Position numbers and translations under genes: made by a program. From the NCBI RefSeq assembly GCF_014205165.1, contig NZ_JACHMZ010000001.1:3888501-3952500 (forward strand): 64,000 nt of DNA, written 5' to 3'. Below are positions 1 to 10,161 of the stretch, piece after piece. Below the pieces are notes generated by a model, which saw only the letters and a list, made by a program, of their open reading frames with translations, was not told the DNA's origin and searched no databases. Origin of the DNA: Micromonospora carbonacea (GTDB lineage Bacteria; Actinomycetota; Actinomycetes; Mycobacteriales; Micromonosporaceae). Numbering within the stretch: position 1 is the stretch's first letter; each line of letters starts with the position of its first letter.

Positions 1-472
1 GCACCTTGTCGCCGCCGGCCACGTCGACCACGAAGATCTGCCGGTCGATCAGGCCCCGGCTGAACGTGGCCGTCAGGTTGTCCCCGCCGCTCTCCACCAG
101 CACCAGGTCCAGCGGGCCGACCGCGTCGCACAGCTCGTCGATCGCGTCGAGGTTCGCACCGATGTCGTCGCGGATCGCCGTGTGCGGGCAGCAGCCCGTC
201 TCCACCGCCCGGATCCGGGCCGGGTCGAGCACCCCGGCCCGGCGCAGGAAGTCCGCGTCCTCGGTGGTGTAGATGTCGTTGGTGACCACGCCGAGGCGCA
301 GCTCGGTGGCGAACGCCCGGCACAGCGCGGCGACCAGGGCGGTCTTGCCCGAGCCGACCGGCCCGCCGATGCCGATGCGCAGCGGCCGGGCGGCCGGCGG
401 CAGCGGGGCGTGCGGGTCGACCCCGGGCTCGGGGTGGGTGTGGGGAACGTCCTCGTCGTGCGACGAGGTCAC
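1..472 (-). CDS. ureG: Urease accessory GTPase UreG (3' end outside window)
   Basis: UreG hydrolyses GTP while delivering nickel to the urease active site together with UreF and UreD/H. About 157 N-terminal codons are inside the window. Visible motifs are the P-loop GPVGSGKT (residues 37-44), [21 protein letters not shown] with the CPH nickel-site motif, and ESGGDNL, ending at VVDVAGGDK at the edge. The GTG start at 472 follows the ureF stop by 10 bases. The N-terminus [18 protein letters not shown] holds four histidines, a short version of the nickel-binding tails seen in some UreG proteins. Identity is secure; the C-terminal half is not visible, and ureD would be expected beyond the edge. 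Confidence 0.95.
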   Translation of the reverse strand, partial: MTSSHDEDVPHTHPEPGVDPHAPLPPAARPLRIGIGGPVGSGKTALVAALCRAFATELRLGVVTNDIYTTEDADFLRRAGVLDPARIRAVETGCCPHTAIRDDIGANLDAIDELCDAVGPLDLVLVESGGDNLTATFSRGLIDRQIFVVDVAGGDKV

Positions 473-482
473 GGGAACGGAT

Positions 483-1160
483 TCAGGACGCAAAGAGACG
501 CACCTCCCAGGTGGTGTGGACTTCGGCATGGATGTCGGTGAGGGGGGCCGCGCCGTCCGGCAGCCACTCCGGCGGCCCGTCGGCGGCGGCCGCCGCCCGC
601 GCCGCCGTGGCGTCGACGTCGGCCGTCAGGTCGGCGAGCAGCCCGTGCACGCGGTACGGGTCGAGGCCGAGCAGCCGCACCGCCGCGCTCGCCGGGCCGG
701 TCACCGACCCGTACGCGGCGGCGGTCGCCAGCTCGGCCGGGTCGAGGCCGGCGGCCGACCCGACCAGCCCGAGCACCAGCGGCTGGTGCGGCCCGGTCGG
801 GTCGGCGGGCAGGGCGGCGAACGGCCCGCCCGGCCACAGCGACCGCCCGGCCCGCAGCAGGGCCCGGCCCTGCCGGCGGGAGACCGCGCGCAGCGCCGGG
901 GCGGCCGTGCGGGCGTCCAGCTCGACGTCGAGCCGGGCCAGCGCGGGGCCGGGGTCACCGGCCGCCGCCGCCCGGTGCGCCGCCACCGCGAACGCGGCGG
1001 CGACCAGCCCGCCGGTGGCCAGCCGGCCGACCAGGAAGCCGCGCAGCGACGCCAGGTCGGTGACCAGCCCGACGGCGACGGCGGCCTCCAGCCCGGCGGA
1101 GTGGGCGTGCGCGCCGGCCGGGAACCGCCCGTCGGCGAGCAGCAGCAGCATGCTCGTCAT
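483..1160 (-). CDS. ureF: Urease accessory protein UreF
   Basis: UreF is the all-helical accessory protein that bridges UreD/H and UreG in the urease maturation complex and stimulates nickel transfer. The 225-residue product starts [16 protein letters not shown] and continues [12 protein letters not shown], the typical UreF opening with a conserved glycine/histidine turn. Length fits the family. It starts 5 bases after the ureC stop and ends 10 bases before ureG, so it is part of the ure operon. Sequence is alanine-rich, as often in actinobacterial UreF. A second in-frame ATG three codons later could also serve as start. Confidence 0.92.
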   Translation of the reverse strand: MTSMLLLLADGRFPAGAHAHSAGLEAAVAVGLVTDLASLRGFLVGRLATGGLVAAAFAVAAHRAAAAGDPGPALARLDVELDARTAAPALRAVSRRQGRALLRAGRSLWPGGPFAALPADPTGPHQPLVLGLVGSAAGLDPAELATAAAYGSVTGPASAAVRLLGLDPYRVHGLLADLTADVDATAARAAAAADGPPEWLPDGAAPLTDIHAEVHTTWEVRLFAS

Positions 1161-1165
1161 CGTCG

Positions 1166-2869
1166 TCAGAACAGGTGGTAGAGCTGGGCCATCGGCAGCT
1201 CCGACACCGGGTCCGGCTCGACCACCTCGCCGTCGATGCGGACGGTGAAGGTGTCCGGGTCGACCTCGATGCGCGGCATGGCCCCGTTCTCGGGCAGGTC
1301 GGCCTTGCCCCGCGACCGCACGTCCGCGACGGGGACCAGCGGCCGGCGCACGTCGAGGCGCAGCCCGGCCTCCAGCGCCGCCGGGGCCACGAACGCGACG
1401 CTGGTCGCCGCCGCCGCGACGCCGTGCGCGCCGAACATCGGCCGGGGCAGCACCGGCTGCGGCGTCGGGATCGACGCGTTCGCGTCACCCATCTGCGCGT
1501 ACGCGATCATGCCGCCCTTGAGCACCAGGTGCGGGCGTACGCCGAAGAACGCCGGGTCCCACAGCACCAGGTCGGCGAGCTTGCCCGGCTCCACCGACCC
1601 GATCTCGCGTTCCAGGCCGTTGGCCATCGCCGCGCAGACGGTGTACTTCGCCACGTAGCGGCGGGCCCGGTGGTTGTCGGCGCGCCCGTCGCCGGGCAGC
1701 GCGCCCACCCGCCGCTTCATCACGTGGGCGCTCTGCCAGGTGCGGGTGATCACCTCGCCGATCCGCCCCATCGCCTGCGAGTCGGAGCCGATGATGGAGA
1801 TCGCGCCGAGGTCGTGCAGCAGGTCCTCGGCGGCCATCGTCGACGGGCGGATGCGGCTCTCGGCGAACGCGAGGTCCTCCGGCACCGCCGGGTTGAGGTG
1901 GTGGCAGACCATCAGCATGTCGAGGTGCTCGGCGAGGGTGTTGCGGGTGTACGGGCGGGTCGGGTTCGTCGACGACGGCAGCACGTTCGGCTCGCTGGCG
2001 ACGGTGATGATGTCCGGCGCGTGGCCGCCGCCCGCCCCCTCCGTGTGGTACGAGTGGATCGCCCGGCCGGCGATCGCGCGCAGCGTGTCGGCGACGAACC
2101 CGGCCTCGTTGAGGGTGTCGGTGTGGATGGAGACCTGCACGCCGGAGGCGTCGGCCACCCGCAGGCAGGCGTCGATCGCCGCCGGGGTGGTCCCCCAGTC
2201 CTCGTGCAGCTTGAAGCCGCCCGCGCCGGCCCGCAACTGCTCCCACATCGCCTCCTCGGAGACGGTGTTGCCCTTGCCGAGCAGCAGCACGTTCACCGGG
2301 AACGCGTCGAGCGCCTCGTGCATCCGGGCCAGGTGCCAGGCGTTCGGGGTGACCGTGGTGGCGCGGGTGCCCTCGGCCGGGCCGGTGCCCCCGCCCACGA
2401 GGGTGGTGACGCCGCTGGCCAGCGCCTCGTGCACGAGCTGCGGGCAGATGAAGTGCACGTGGGTGTCGACGGCCCCGGCGGTGAGGATACGCCCGTTGCC
2501 GGCGATCACCTCGGTCGCCGGGCCGATCACCAGGTCCGGGTGGACGCCCGGCATCGTGTCCGGGTTGCCGGCCCGGCCGAGCGCGACGATGCGGCCGTCG
2601 CGCAGCCCCACGTCGGCCTTGACCACGCCCCAGTGGTCGAGCACCACCGCGCCGGTGATCACCGTGTCGAGGGCGCCCTCGGCGCGGGTGGCCCGGGACT
2701 GGCCCATCGACTCCCGGATCACCTTGCCGCCGCCGAAGACCATCTCGTCGCCGCCGACGCAGTGGTCGGCCTCCACCTCGATGAGCAGGTCGGTGTCGGC
2801 GAGCCGGATCCGGTCGCCCGTGGTGGGCCCGTATAGGTCGAGGTAGCGCCGCCGGTCGAGTTCGCTCAC
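1166..2869 (-). CDS. ureC: Urease alpha subunit (catalytic)
   Basis: This 567-residue subunit holds the di-nickel site that hydrolyses urea to ammonia and carbamate in the cytoplasm. All eight key residues of the Klebsiella enzyme are present with a constant offset of +3: His137 and His139 (DTHVHF), carbamylated Lys220 (FKLHEDWG), His249 (SIHTDT), His275 ([14 protein letters not shown]), Cys322 and His323 of the mobile flap (VCHHLNP) and Asp363 ([10 protein letters not shown]). The start is a GTG sharing the GTGA overlap with the ureB stop, so translation is coupled. Full length, no disruption; an active enzyme is expected. Confidence 0.97.
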   Translation of the reverse strand: MSELDRRRYLDLYGPTTGDRIRLADTDLLIEVEADHCVGGDEMVFGGGKVIRESMGQSRATRAEGALDTVITGAVVLDHWGVVKADVGLRDGRIVALGRAGNPDTMPGVHPDLVIGPATEVIAGNGRILTAGAVDTHVHFICPQLVHEALASGVTTLVGGGTGPAEGTRATTVTPNAWHLARMHEALDAFPVNVLLLGKGNTVSEEAMWEQLRAGAGGFKLHEDWGTTPAAIDACLRVADASGVQVSIHTDTLNEAGFVADTLRAIAGRAIHSYHTEGAGGGHAPDIITVASEPNVLPSSTNPTRPYTRNTLAEHLDMLMVCHHLNPAVPEDLAFAESRIRPSTMAAEDLLHDLGAISIIGSDSQAMGRIGEVITRTWQSAHVMKRRVGALPGDGRADNHRARRYVAKYTVCAAMANGLEREIGSVEPGKLADLVLWDPAFFGVRPHLVLKGGMIAYAQMGDANASIPTPQPVLPRPMFGAHGVAAAATSVAFVAPAALEAGLRLDVRRPLVPVADVRSRGKADLPENGAMPRIEVDPDTFTVRIDGEVVEPDPVSELPMAQLYHLF

Positions 2870-3219
2870 CGGTCCGACCCCCCGTCCGCCCGGTCGACGA
2901 CGCCCGGGCCCGCGCCGAGCGGGCCGGCGACCTCGCCGCGCAGGCCGGCGACGATGCGCGCGCCGCCCAGCGGCACCAGCTCCACCCGGCGGCTGACCCC
3001 CGGCTCGAACCGCACGGACGTCCCGGCGGGCACCGCGAGCCGCTGGCCGTACGCGGCGGCGCGGTCGAAGCGCAGGCCGGGGTTGGCCTCGGCGAAGTGG
3101 TAGTGCGAGCCGACCTGCACCGGCCGGTCGGCGGTGTTGACCACCAGCAGGGTGGTCACCGGCAGGCCGGCGTTGATCTCGACCGGGCCGTCGCCGGGCA
3201 GCACCTCCCCGGGGATCAC
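2866..3219 (-). CDS. ureB: Urease beta subunit
   Basis: UreB is the small beta-type structural subunit of the urease trimer. The product of 117 residues opens [18 protein letters not shown] and contains the diagnostic [17 protein letters not shown] and the SVRFEPG and VELVPLGG strands. The start is a GTG overlapping the ureA TGA as GTGA; open frame continues far upstream but has no urease similarity, so this start is preferred. The gene also overlaps ureC by GTGA. UreA, UreB and UreC are separate polypeptides, as usual in actinobacteria. The C-terminal tail beyond the core fold ([12 protein letters not shown]) is short and polar. Confidence 0.94.
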   Translation of the reverse strand: MIPGEVLPGDGPVEINAGLPVTTLLVVNTADRPVQVGSHYHFAEANPGLRFDRAAAYGQRLAVPAGTSVRFEPGVSRRVELVPLGGARIVAGLRGEVAGPLGAGPGVVDRADGGSDR

Positions 3220-3518
3220 GGGATCGGGTGGTGCACCGTCACCAACTTGGTGCCGTCCGGGAACGTCGCCTCCACCTGCACCTCCTTCAGCAGCTCGGGG
3301 ACCCCGTCGAGGACGTCGTCGCGGGTGAGCACGCCGCGACCGGCCGACATCAGGTCCACGACCGACCGGCCGTCGCGCGCGCCCTCCAGCAGGAAGGCGG
3401 TGACGATGGCGACGGCTTCGGGATAGTTGAGGCGCAGGCCGCGTTCGCGGCGGCGGCGGGCGACGTCCGCCGCGACGTGCACGAGCAGGCGATCCTGCTC
3501 GTGGGGGCTGAGGAACAC
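3216..3518 (-). CDS. ureA: Urease gamma subunit
   Basis: UreA is the 100-residue gamma structural subunit and first gene of the urease operon. Diagnostic stretches are [39 protein letters not shown] and the C-terminal [19 protein letters not shown], matching the family along its whole length. Translation is coupled to ureB through a GTGA overlap. The upstream non-coding stretch holds a short inverted repeat about 75 bases from the start that could be an operator. Confidence 0.95.
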   Translation of the reverse strand: MFLSPHEQDRLLVHVAADVARRRRERGLRLNYPEAVAIVTAFLLEGARDGRSVVDLMSAGRGVLTRDDVLDGVPELLKEVQVEATFPDGTKLVTVHHPIP

Positions 3519-3944
3519 GGAAACCTCCGGGCGGTCCGGCGTGCACGCTCCCGCCGTCGCGGCGCGCGTCGACGGGCGCCGGACGAGAGGGGGTCACACG
3601 TGACCGCCGCCGGCCGTCGGCGGTTCGCCCCGGGACCCCACCGGCCCCGGCCCGATCCTACGGCCGCGCAGCGGTGTGGGGGCTGGGAACGGACCGCACC
3701 GCCAACCGCTGACCAGACCGTAGAGGATCGCCCGGACGGTGGCAACGGCCGTCCCGGCGATGCGGCGCGGGTCACCGCGGCCCGGTCCCCTCGGCCACCG
3801 GCCCGCCGCCGCCACGGTCACGAACGGGACAGCGGGCGGCAAAGCGGGCACGTATCCTCTCGTTCTCCGGCCGATCGACGGGGCGGGCGCGGGCGACCTG
3901 ACCCGGAGGGCAGCGACCGGGAAGGCAGGGATCGGGAGGTGGGG
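3519..3944. other. Divergent intergenic region, urease operon versus membrane protein
   Basis: This 426-base stretch separates the urease operon from the divergent membrane-protein gene and must hold both promoters. The only symmetric element I see is GGTCAC-AC-GTGACC at 3592-3605, with 6-base arms and a 2-base spacer, about 75 bases upstream of ureA. A TATCCT hexamer at 3853-3858 could be a -10 for the rightward gene, but no convincing -35 partner is visible. No RNA gene or small coding gene is supported. Confidence 0.4.
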
Positions 3945-5042
3945 ATGCGGCGGACGAGCGGCGGGCGGCCCGGCCGGGCCGGGCGGCAACGACGGTCCTT
4001 CCTCGTCGGCGGGGCGCTGCTCGGGGCCGCCGTCGTCATGCTGCTGGCCGCGTGGCGCAGCACCGGCTTCCTCAGCGACCTGCTGCTCAACCTCGGCGCG
4101 AGCGTGGTGCTCGCCGCGATCTCCTACGTGGTCTTCGACCCGCTCTTCGAGGAGGCCCGCCGGGCCCGGGTGCAGGAACACCTGAGCTTCGACCGGGCGG
4201 CGTTCGTGGCCCGGCTGGAGCGCAGCGGCCGGCTGGTGCGCATCCTCGACACCTGGACGATCCTGCTGGAGCACCGCAACCGTGACGAGACCCTCGCGGC
4301 GGTGCGGGCGGCGCTGGCCAAGGGCGCGAAGGTGCAACTGCTGCTGCTCGACCCCGACTGCACGGCCGCCCAGCAGCGCGGCGAGGAGCTGGAGCGGCAG
4401 CGGATCGACGTCCCCCGGCAGATCCGGGCCAACCTGCGGCACCTGGCCGCCTTCCGGCGGTCGCTGGAGCCCGCGCTGCGCGACCGCCTCCAGGTCCGGG
4501 TCTACGACGCGTCGCCGTCGATCCAGCTCTACCAGTGGGACGCGCGGGCGCTGATCTCGTTCTTCCCGATCGGCAAGCTGTCGTTCAACGTCCCGCAGCT
4601 GGAGGTCGACATGGACAGCCCGTGGGGCGGGTTCGTGCACGCCCGGTTCGAGGAGCTGTGGGGGCAGCCGCAGGCCACCCTGGACCTGGAGCGGTACTGG
4701 TCGACGACGATCACGCTACGCCACGAGGACTCCGACGTCGTGGAGCTGCCGGCGGACTTCGTGACGGTCGACGGCCAGCACTACGTCGACTGCCGGGCGC
4801 TGCGCATGGCCGGCCCGCTCACCGTCCGGGCGCAGCTTCCCGAGCGCGCCCGCACGGCGGCCCCCCGCGAGTACGCGCTGGTGGAGCCGGCCGACGGCGA
4901 CCGCACCCCGGTGGCGCGGGTGGCCCGGCTGTTCGACCAGAAATACGGCCCCCGCGACGGCGGGCGGACGATCCTGCGCCTGGCCCCGCAGGGGGCGGAC
5001 GACGGGCGGGTGCCCGGCGCCCGCTCCCCCGCCGGCGCCTGA
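3945..5042 (+). CDS. Membrane-anchored protein with phospholipase-D-like region
   Basis: I cannot assign a function. The 365-residue product has two hydrophobic segments near residues 17-37 and 43-63 (AAVVMLLAAW and GASVVLAAISYVVF), then a cytoplasmic region. Within it, LVRILDTWTILLE and GAKVQLLLLDPDC followed by a charged helix resemble half of the phospholipase-D-like fold used by several uncharacterised actinobacterial families, but no HxKxxxxD catalytic motif is visible, so it is probably non-catalytic or divergent. The ATG is preferred because GGGAGGTGGGG precedes it; the open frame extends much further upstream without family-like sequence. It converges with the GH30 gene, 57 bases away. 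Confidence 0.7.
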   Translation: MRRTSGGRPGRAGRQRRSFLVGGALLGAAVVMLLAAWRSTGFLSDLLLNLGASVVLAAISYVVFDPLFEEARRARVQEHLSFDRAAFVARLERSGRLVRILDTWTILLEHRNRDETLAAVRAALAKGAKVQLLLLDPDCTAAQQRGEELERQRIDVPRQIRANLRHLAAFRRSLEPALRDRLQVRVYDASPSIQLYQWDARALISFFPIGKLSFNVPQLEVDMDSPWGGFVHARFEELWGQPQATLDLERYWSTTITLRHEDSDVVELPADFVTVDGQHYVDCRALRMAGPLTVRAQLPERARTAAPREYALVEPADGDRTPVARVARLFDQKYGPRDGGRTILRLAPQGADDGRVPGARSPAGA

Positions 5043-5099
5043 CGAGCAGGGCGACCGCCGGCCGCCGCCCCGTCGACCCGCCGACGGCCGACGCGGGCG

Positions 5100-8058
5100 T
5101 CAGCGCCGCAGGCGGATCGTGTAGGTGCGCGACTGCGAGCCGTCCTCGCTGGTCACCTTCACGGTCGCCGTGCGGCTGCCGGCCTTCGGCTGGCCCACGA
5201 CGACGGTGGCGTACGGGTCGGCGGCCACCGCGGTGACGCACGGCAGCTTGCCCCGGCGGGCCACCGTGTAGGACAGCTTCTCCGGGTCGAAGCCGGCCAG
5301 CGGCACCCCGTCGAGGGAGATGCCGGCGGCGGAGGCGTCCGACGACGTCCCGGGCGCGGCGGCGAAGACCTCGATCTCGCTGGCCGTGATGTGCCGGTCC
5401 GGGTACGCCGTGAGCACGACCCGCACCGCGTCCGTGGCGGCGGGCACCGGCACCTCGACGACGGGGGCGCCCGCCGTGCCCGTCGGGACGTCCACCGGCG
5501 CGCCGGCGTCGACCCAGCCGCCCTGCGGGTCGCGGACCTGGGCGCGCAGGCGCTGCGGATAGCTGTCGGAGCCGTCGCGGTAGAAGTGGACGACGACTTG
5601 GGTGAGCGTCCGGCGCTCCGGCAGGGTGACCGTGAGGGTGTCGGAGGGGTTCTTCGGCCCCGACCGCCAGTTCGACCATGCCTTGTCCGTCAGCACGCCG
5701 TTGGCCAGGCCGTCCGGCGAGTAGCCGGGCTCGGTGAAGGTGGCGGTGACGCCGGCCGGGGTGGCCCGCTCCTGCACCGGCGGGGTCACCTGCACCCGCA
5801 CGCTCGCCGCGAGGGCGCGCCCGTCGCCGGCGTCGGCCTGCCCGGTGAGGGTGACGACGCCGGGGGCGTCGAACGCGCCGGCGGGCGGCGGCTGCCAGCG
5901 CACCGGGCGCTGCGCCGTCGCGCCCCGCCGGGGCGACCCCGGGGACCGTGAACGCGTCGGTGGGCGCGATCCGCAGGACCGTCTCGTCGGTGACCCGCCA
6001 GCGCTGGTTGGCCCCCGAGTTGGCCGGCCAGGAGGTGACCGCCGCGCCGTCGCCGGTGGCCTGGCCGCCGACCTCCAGCAGGCGGCGGGAGCCGACGTTG
6101 ACGAGGGTGTAGGTGCCGTCGCCGGTGGTGGACAGGATCCACTGTGCCTGCGGGGCGGGCGCGGCGACGGCGGGGACGAGGGTGACGGCCTGGTCGACGA
6201 CGGCGAGCTGGCGGGCGCCGTCGGCGGTGGCGACGGCGTACCGGGCCCGGTTGCTGGTGCCCCCGGCGAGCCGGGTGAGCCGCCACAGCTGGTCCGCGCT
6301 CGCCGGGTCGGTGGTGCGGATGACCGCGCCGGAGGCGACGCCGCCGGCCGGGGCGAGGGAACGGCCGCTCTGCACGCCGGTGAGGCGGTAGACGTGGCCG
6401 TCGCGCACCAGCGCCGCGCCGGGGGCGACCCCGGAGACGCCGGTGACGAGGAACGTCGTCACCGACTGGGCGGGCACGTCCACCCGGGCGGCGCGGTCGC
6501 GCACGGCGACGGGGGCACCGCGCCGCAGCGCCCCGTCCGCGCTGGTGACGACGGGGGTCACCGTCGCGTTCGCGGCGACGACGCCGAACGCCGACAGGTC
6601 GAGCGCGACGGTACGGGCGGCGGCGCCGTCGTTGACGTGCACGACGGTGGCCCGCCCGCCGGGGGCCACGGCGGCGACGCTGGAGGTGTCGGCGACGGCG
6701 ACGAGCCGGTCGCCGGGGCGGATGTGGTGGGTGAAGTTGCGGACGGTGTCGAACTTGGTGTTCGTGTGGATCGGGCAGGTCCGCAGGGTGTCGGCGGCGG
6801 TGCAGTCGAACGGGAGCTGGATGCTGCCCCAGTTGGCGCCCTGCGGGAACTCGCCGCCGGGTTTCATGTTGTCGTAGTCCTCGACCGGCTGCCAGAACAC
6901 CCACGCCGACGGCTCCAGCTCGCGCAGGTCGTCGACCATGTGCCGGGCCATCCCGAGGCCGGGGGCCATGCTGGTGAGGCTGTGCCCGTCGCCCCAGGAG
7001 CCCTCCACCTCGCTCATCCACAGCGGCCTGTCCTCGCCCTTGGCGATGTCGCGGGCGGTGGTGCGCTGGCCCGTGCCGTAGGTGTGCACGTTGAGCTGGT
7101 CGACCAGGCCGCGTACGTCGTCGGGGTAGGCGTTCCAGTTCGTCGCGAACGTGCCCGGGTTGGTCTCGTCCATGGCGGACACCCGGGTCCCGCTGCCGGC
7201 GGCGCGCAGCTCGGCGGCGACCGCCCGGAGGACCTGCTGCTGGAGGGCCGGGCCGGCGTGCGCGCCCTCCTGCCGGCCGCCGACCGGGTTGCCGTCGGCG
7301 CCGAGCCGGGTGCCCCAGTAGGTGGTGTTCGGCTCGTTGAGCGGGTCGATCGTGTCGACGGTGATGCCGTGCGCGGCCTCGAGGCGCTGGGTGACCCGCA
7401 CGAGGTAGGTGGCGAAGTCGTCGACCCGGTCGGCGCGGATCTGGTCGGCTGCGGGGTCGAAGCCGCCGGAGACGTACCCGCTGACGGTCTGGAACCACGG
7501 CGGCGAGTTGCTGAAGGTCTCCCACCGGGTGACGTCGCCCTTGATCCGGTCGACCCACCAGCGCTGCGCGCGGTCGGCGTCCGGGTTCCAGTGCTGCGGG
7601 TTGTCCGGGTCCCACCAGTCGGTGTCGGCGCGGTTGGTGCCCTCGGGGGCCCGCCACCAGCCGGGCACCGCGCCGCCGGGGCGCAGGTAGTCGGGCACGT
7701 CGGGGGCGTTGCCGCCGCCGATGTTGTAGCGGGCGATGTTGAGGTTGAGGCCCTGCTCGCCGAAGACGAGGTCGGCCAGGCGCTGCCGGATCTCCTCCGG
7801 GTAACCGCCGGTGGCGTTGGCGAACCAGACGAGGCTGGTGCCCCAGCCCTGGAACTCCTGTCCCTGGTAGGACGGGTCGGGGCGGACGGTGACCACCGGG
7901 GGCGCGGCCCCGGCGGCCGGCGCGGGGGCGGACGCGGACGCGCCGGCGGCGGCTCCGGCTCCCGGCGCGGCGGAGGCGGGCGCGGCGGCGACGCCGAGGG
8001 TGACGACGGCCGCCGTGATCGTGGCGGCCAGCCCCCGGCGGGACGGGTGTCTGCTCAT
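5100..8058 (-). CDS. Secreted GH30 endo-beta-1,6-galactanase-like enzyme, frame broken near 5905-5950
   Basis: The product is a secreted multi-domain glycoside hydrolase. An export signal (MSRHPSRRGLAATITAAVV to ASAAPG) leads into a GH30-type catalytic domain starting QEFQGWGTSLVWFA, with probable acid/base Glu242 (DPLNEPN) and nucleophile Glu350 (WMSEVEGSWG). Then come a beta-sandwich, a ricin-type lectin region (DQLWRLT, QWILSTT, NQRWRVT), an Ig-like Big_4 segment, a discoidin-like domain (PAGVTATFTEPGYSPDGLANG) and a cadherin-like C-terminal domain ending RTYTIRLRR. The first frame is lost after AFTVPGVAP and the C-terminal domains continue in another frame from about PVRWQPPP. The total length is not a multiple of three. 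Either a true frameshift/deletion inside the Ig-like domain or a sequencing error explains this. The divergent LacI gene and shared palindrome suggest sugar-inducible control. Confidence 0.82.
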
Positions 8059-8128
8059 GTGGACGGTCTCCTCCGACGGGTGGTGGTGAGCCGGTGGATC
8101 GCGCCGCGTTCCTGCGGCGGGCGCGCTA

Positions 8129-8154
8129 CCTCGATGTTTACGTAAACATCGAGG
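8129..8154. promoter_or_regulatory. 26-bp perfect palindrome, LacI-family operator
   Basis: The core ATGTTTACGTAAACAT is extended by CCTCG and CGAGG to give 26 perfectly symmetric bases centred on a CG step, the classic shape of a LacI-family operator. It lies in the 231-base divergent region, 70 bases from the GH30 start and 135 bases from the regulator start, and its AT-rich core stands out from the surrounding GC-rich DNA. The adjacent LacI-type protein is the obvious ligand (inference). Confidence 0.88.
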
Positions 8155-8289
8155 GTTGCGATGCTCCCAGTCGGCCCGTGGCCCGTCAAGCACGCCCGGC
8201 ATACTGGGCTGCGCCCCGACCACACGCGGCGGAGGTGGCTCGGGCCGCGAGGCACCGGCCGCAGGCGGGGGCGGGAGGAGCGAGGCGGG

Positions 8290-9363
8290 ATGAGTCCGTC
8301 CGGGCCCGACGGGGCGACCCGGGAGCCGGCCGGCGGGGGCCGACCCCGCGCCGGCCGCCGGCGCGGCGTCTCGATGGCCGACGTGGCGCGGCTCGCGGGC
8401 GTCTCCGCGCAGACCGTCTCCCGCGTCTCGACCGGCCACCCCGGCGTCGTCGACAGCACGCGCGAACAGGTCCTCGCCGCCATGCGGCAGCTCGGCTACC
8501 GTCCCAACAGCGCCGCCCGCGCGCTCAAGTACGGCGAGTTCCGCACCATCGGCGTCATCCTGTTCACCCTGTCGAGCACCGGCAACAGCCGCACCCTGGA
8601 GGCGATCGCCACCCACGCCGCCGACGCCGGCTACGTGATCACCCTCATCCCCGTCGGGGTCCCCACCCAGGACCGCCTGCTCGGGGCCTTCACCCGGCTC
8701 GGCGAACTCGCCGTCGACGCGGTCATCGTCATCATGGAGGTGCACCTGCTGGACGCGGCGACCGTCGCCGTCCCACCGGGCGTGCACGTCGTCGTGGTCG
8801 ACTCCGACGCCGGCGACCGCTACCGGGTCGTCGACACCGACCAGGCCGACGGGGCCCGCCAGGCCGTGCACCACCTGCTCGACCTCGGGCACCGCACCGT
8901 GTGGCACGTGGCGGGGCCCCGCGAGTCGTTCGCCGCGCAGCGACGCGCGCTGGCCTGGCGTGCGACGCTGCAGGAGCACGGCCGCCCGGTGCCGCCGGTG
9001 CGCCGCGGCGACTGGTCGGCGGAGTCCGGCTACCGCGCCGGCCTCGACCTGGCCGACGAGGCAGACTGCACGGCGGTCTTCGTCGCCAACGACCAGATGG
9101 CCCTCGGCGTGCTGCGCGCGCTGCACGACCGGGGCCGGCCGGCGCCCCGAGCCGTCAGCGTCGTGGGCTTCGACGACATCGCCGACGCGGGGGCGTTCAT
9201 CCCGCCCCTGACCACCGTCCACCAGGACTTCGCCGAGGTCGGCCGCCGCTGCGTCGAGGCGGTGCTGCGCCAGGTCCGCACCGGCGTGCCCGAGACCGGC
9301 ACCACCCTCGTCTCCACCCGCCTCGTGGTACGCGACAGCACCGCGCCCCCGCCGGGCGGCTGA
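8290..9363 (+). CDS. LacI-family transcriptional regulator
   Basis: This 357-residue protein has the LacI helix-turn-helix SMADVARLAGVSAQTVSRV followed by the hinge-helix region GYRPNSAARALK, then a periplasmic-binding-protein-like sugar-sensing domain (TIGVILFTLSS; VFVANDQMALGVLRAL; SVVGFDDIADA). It probably represses the divergent GH30 gene and perhaps itself through the 26-bp palindrome between them. The ATG at this position is chosen because a purine-rich GGGAGGAGCGAGGCGGG precedes it; an in-frame ATG 43 codons upstream lies too close to the palindrome and has no family similarity. Confidence 0.92.
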   Translation: MSPSGPDGATREPAGGGRPRAGRRRGVSMADVARLAGVSAQTVSRVSTGHPGVVDSTREQVLAAMRQLGYRPNSAARALKYGEFRTIGVILFTLSSTGNSRTLEAIATHAADAGYVITLIPVGVPTQDRLLGAFTRLGELAVDAVIVIMEVHLLDAATVAVPPGVHVVVVDSDAGDRYRVVDTDQADGARQAVHHLLDLGHRTVWHVAGPRESFAAQRRALAWRATLQEHGRPVPPVRRGDWSAESGYRAGLDLADEADCTAVFVANDQMALGVLRALHDRGRPAPRAVSVVGFDDIADAGAFIPPLTTVHQDFAEVGRRCVEAVLRQVRTGVPETGTTLVSTRLVVRDSTAPPPGG

Positions 9364-9452
9364 GCCGGCCGCGTGACCGGCCGGCGGCGGTGCGTGACGG
9401 GTTGCTACGGTGTGCGGGACGGTCACCGGTGTGTCCCCTGGGGAGGGTCGGC

Positions 9453-9854
9453 ATGTGGGCGGACGAGGCCGCGCTGGACGCGGCGACCCGTCGGCTCGAC
9501 GAGTGGGAGTCGTCCATCGCCGACCGGGCCGCCCGCGCGCAGGCGCTGTCGGCGCGGACACGGGCCCTGACCGGCACCGCCCGCAGCCCCGACCGCACGG
9601 TCGAGGTCACCGTCGACGCCACGGGCCTGCTGGTCGACCTGCGGCTCGACGAGCAGACCCGGCAGCACCCGGCGGCACACACCGCCCGGCAGATCGTCGC
9701 CACCACCCGGGCCGCGCACGCCGACCTGCTGCGGCAGCTCACCGAGGCGACCACGCAGACCCTCGGCGACGACGACCCCGCCGGGCGGGCGATCGTCGAC
9801 GGCTACCGGCGGCGGCTCGACCCCGGCCAGGGCCCGCCCGATGGCCGCCGGTGA
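9453..9854 (+). CDS. YbaB/EbfC-like protein of a type VII secretion locus
   Basis: The 133-residue product has a helical N-terminus (ALDAATRRLDEWESSIADRA), a central beta region (VEVTVDATGLLVDLRLDE) and a C-terminal helix (TRAAHADLLRQLTEATTQ). This is the layout of YbaB/EbfC nucleoid-associated proteins, copies of which commonly accompany WXG100 and EspC-type genes in actinomycetes. It overlaps the next gene by 14 bases, so the two are co-translated. Whether this copy binds DNA or acts as a chaperone for the secreted toxin is not shown by the sequence. Confidence 0.8.
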   Translation: MWADEAALDAATRRLDEWESSIADRAARAQALSARTRALTGTARSPDRTVEVTVDATGLLVDLRLDEQTRQHPAAHTARQIVATTRAAHADLLRQLTEATTQTLGDDDPAGRAIVDGYRRRLDPGQGPPDGRR

Positions 9855-10161
9855 CGGCATCCGGGTCGACCCCGGCGACCTGACCACCCACGCCGCCCAC
9901 CTGGAACGCCGCGCCGACAGCCTCGACACCGCCCGGCAGGCCGGCCAGCACGTCCGGTTGGGCGCCGACGCGTACGGCCAACTGTGCGCGATCATGCCGG
10001 CGCTGCTCGACGGCCTCCAGCAGACCCTGGTCGGCGGCGTCGACGCCGCGGCCCGGTCGGTGCGCGACACCGCCGCACGGCTGCGCTCCGGCGCCGACGG
10101 CTACCGGGCCGCCGACGCCCGCGCCGAGCAGCGGCTCCAGCGGGTACGAGACGCGCGGTGA
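9841..10161 (+). CDS. EspC-like type VII secretion-associated protein
   Basis: A 106-residue, mostly helical protein opening GIRVDPGDLTTHAAHLERRADSL, which matches the EspC/ESX-1 secretion-associated family. The family forms helical hairpins exported by type VII systems. It overlaps its upstream partner and ends in a GTGA overlap with the toxin gene, consistent with a co-secreted partner or targeting factor for that toxin. No WxG motif is present in the expected turn, as in EspC rather than EsxA/B proteins. Confidence 0.8.
   Translation: MAAGDGIRVDPGDLTTHAAHLERRADSLDTARQAGQHVRLGADAYGQLCAIMPALLDGLQQTLVGGVDAAARSVRDTAARLRSGADGYRAADARAEQRLQRVRDAR

Noticed and set aside
1175..2836. Long open frame antisense to ureC
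   Set aside because: High GC creates long stop-free antisense frames; ureC with all catalytic residues is on the other strand, and the antisense product is low-complexity.
4819..5099. Continuation of the first GH30 reading frame past the frame break into the neighbouring gene
   Set aside because: The sequence after AFTVPGVAP in that frame is Arg/Gly low-complexity and runs antisense into the membrane-protein gene; real domains continue in another frame.
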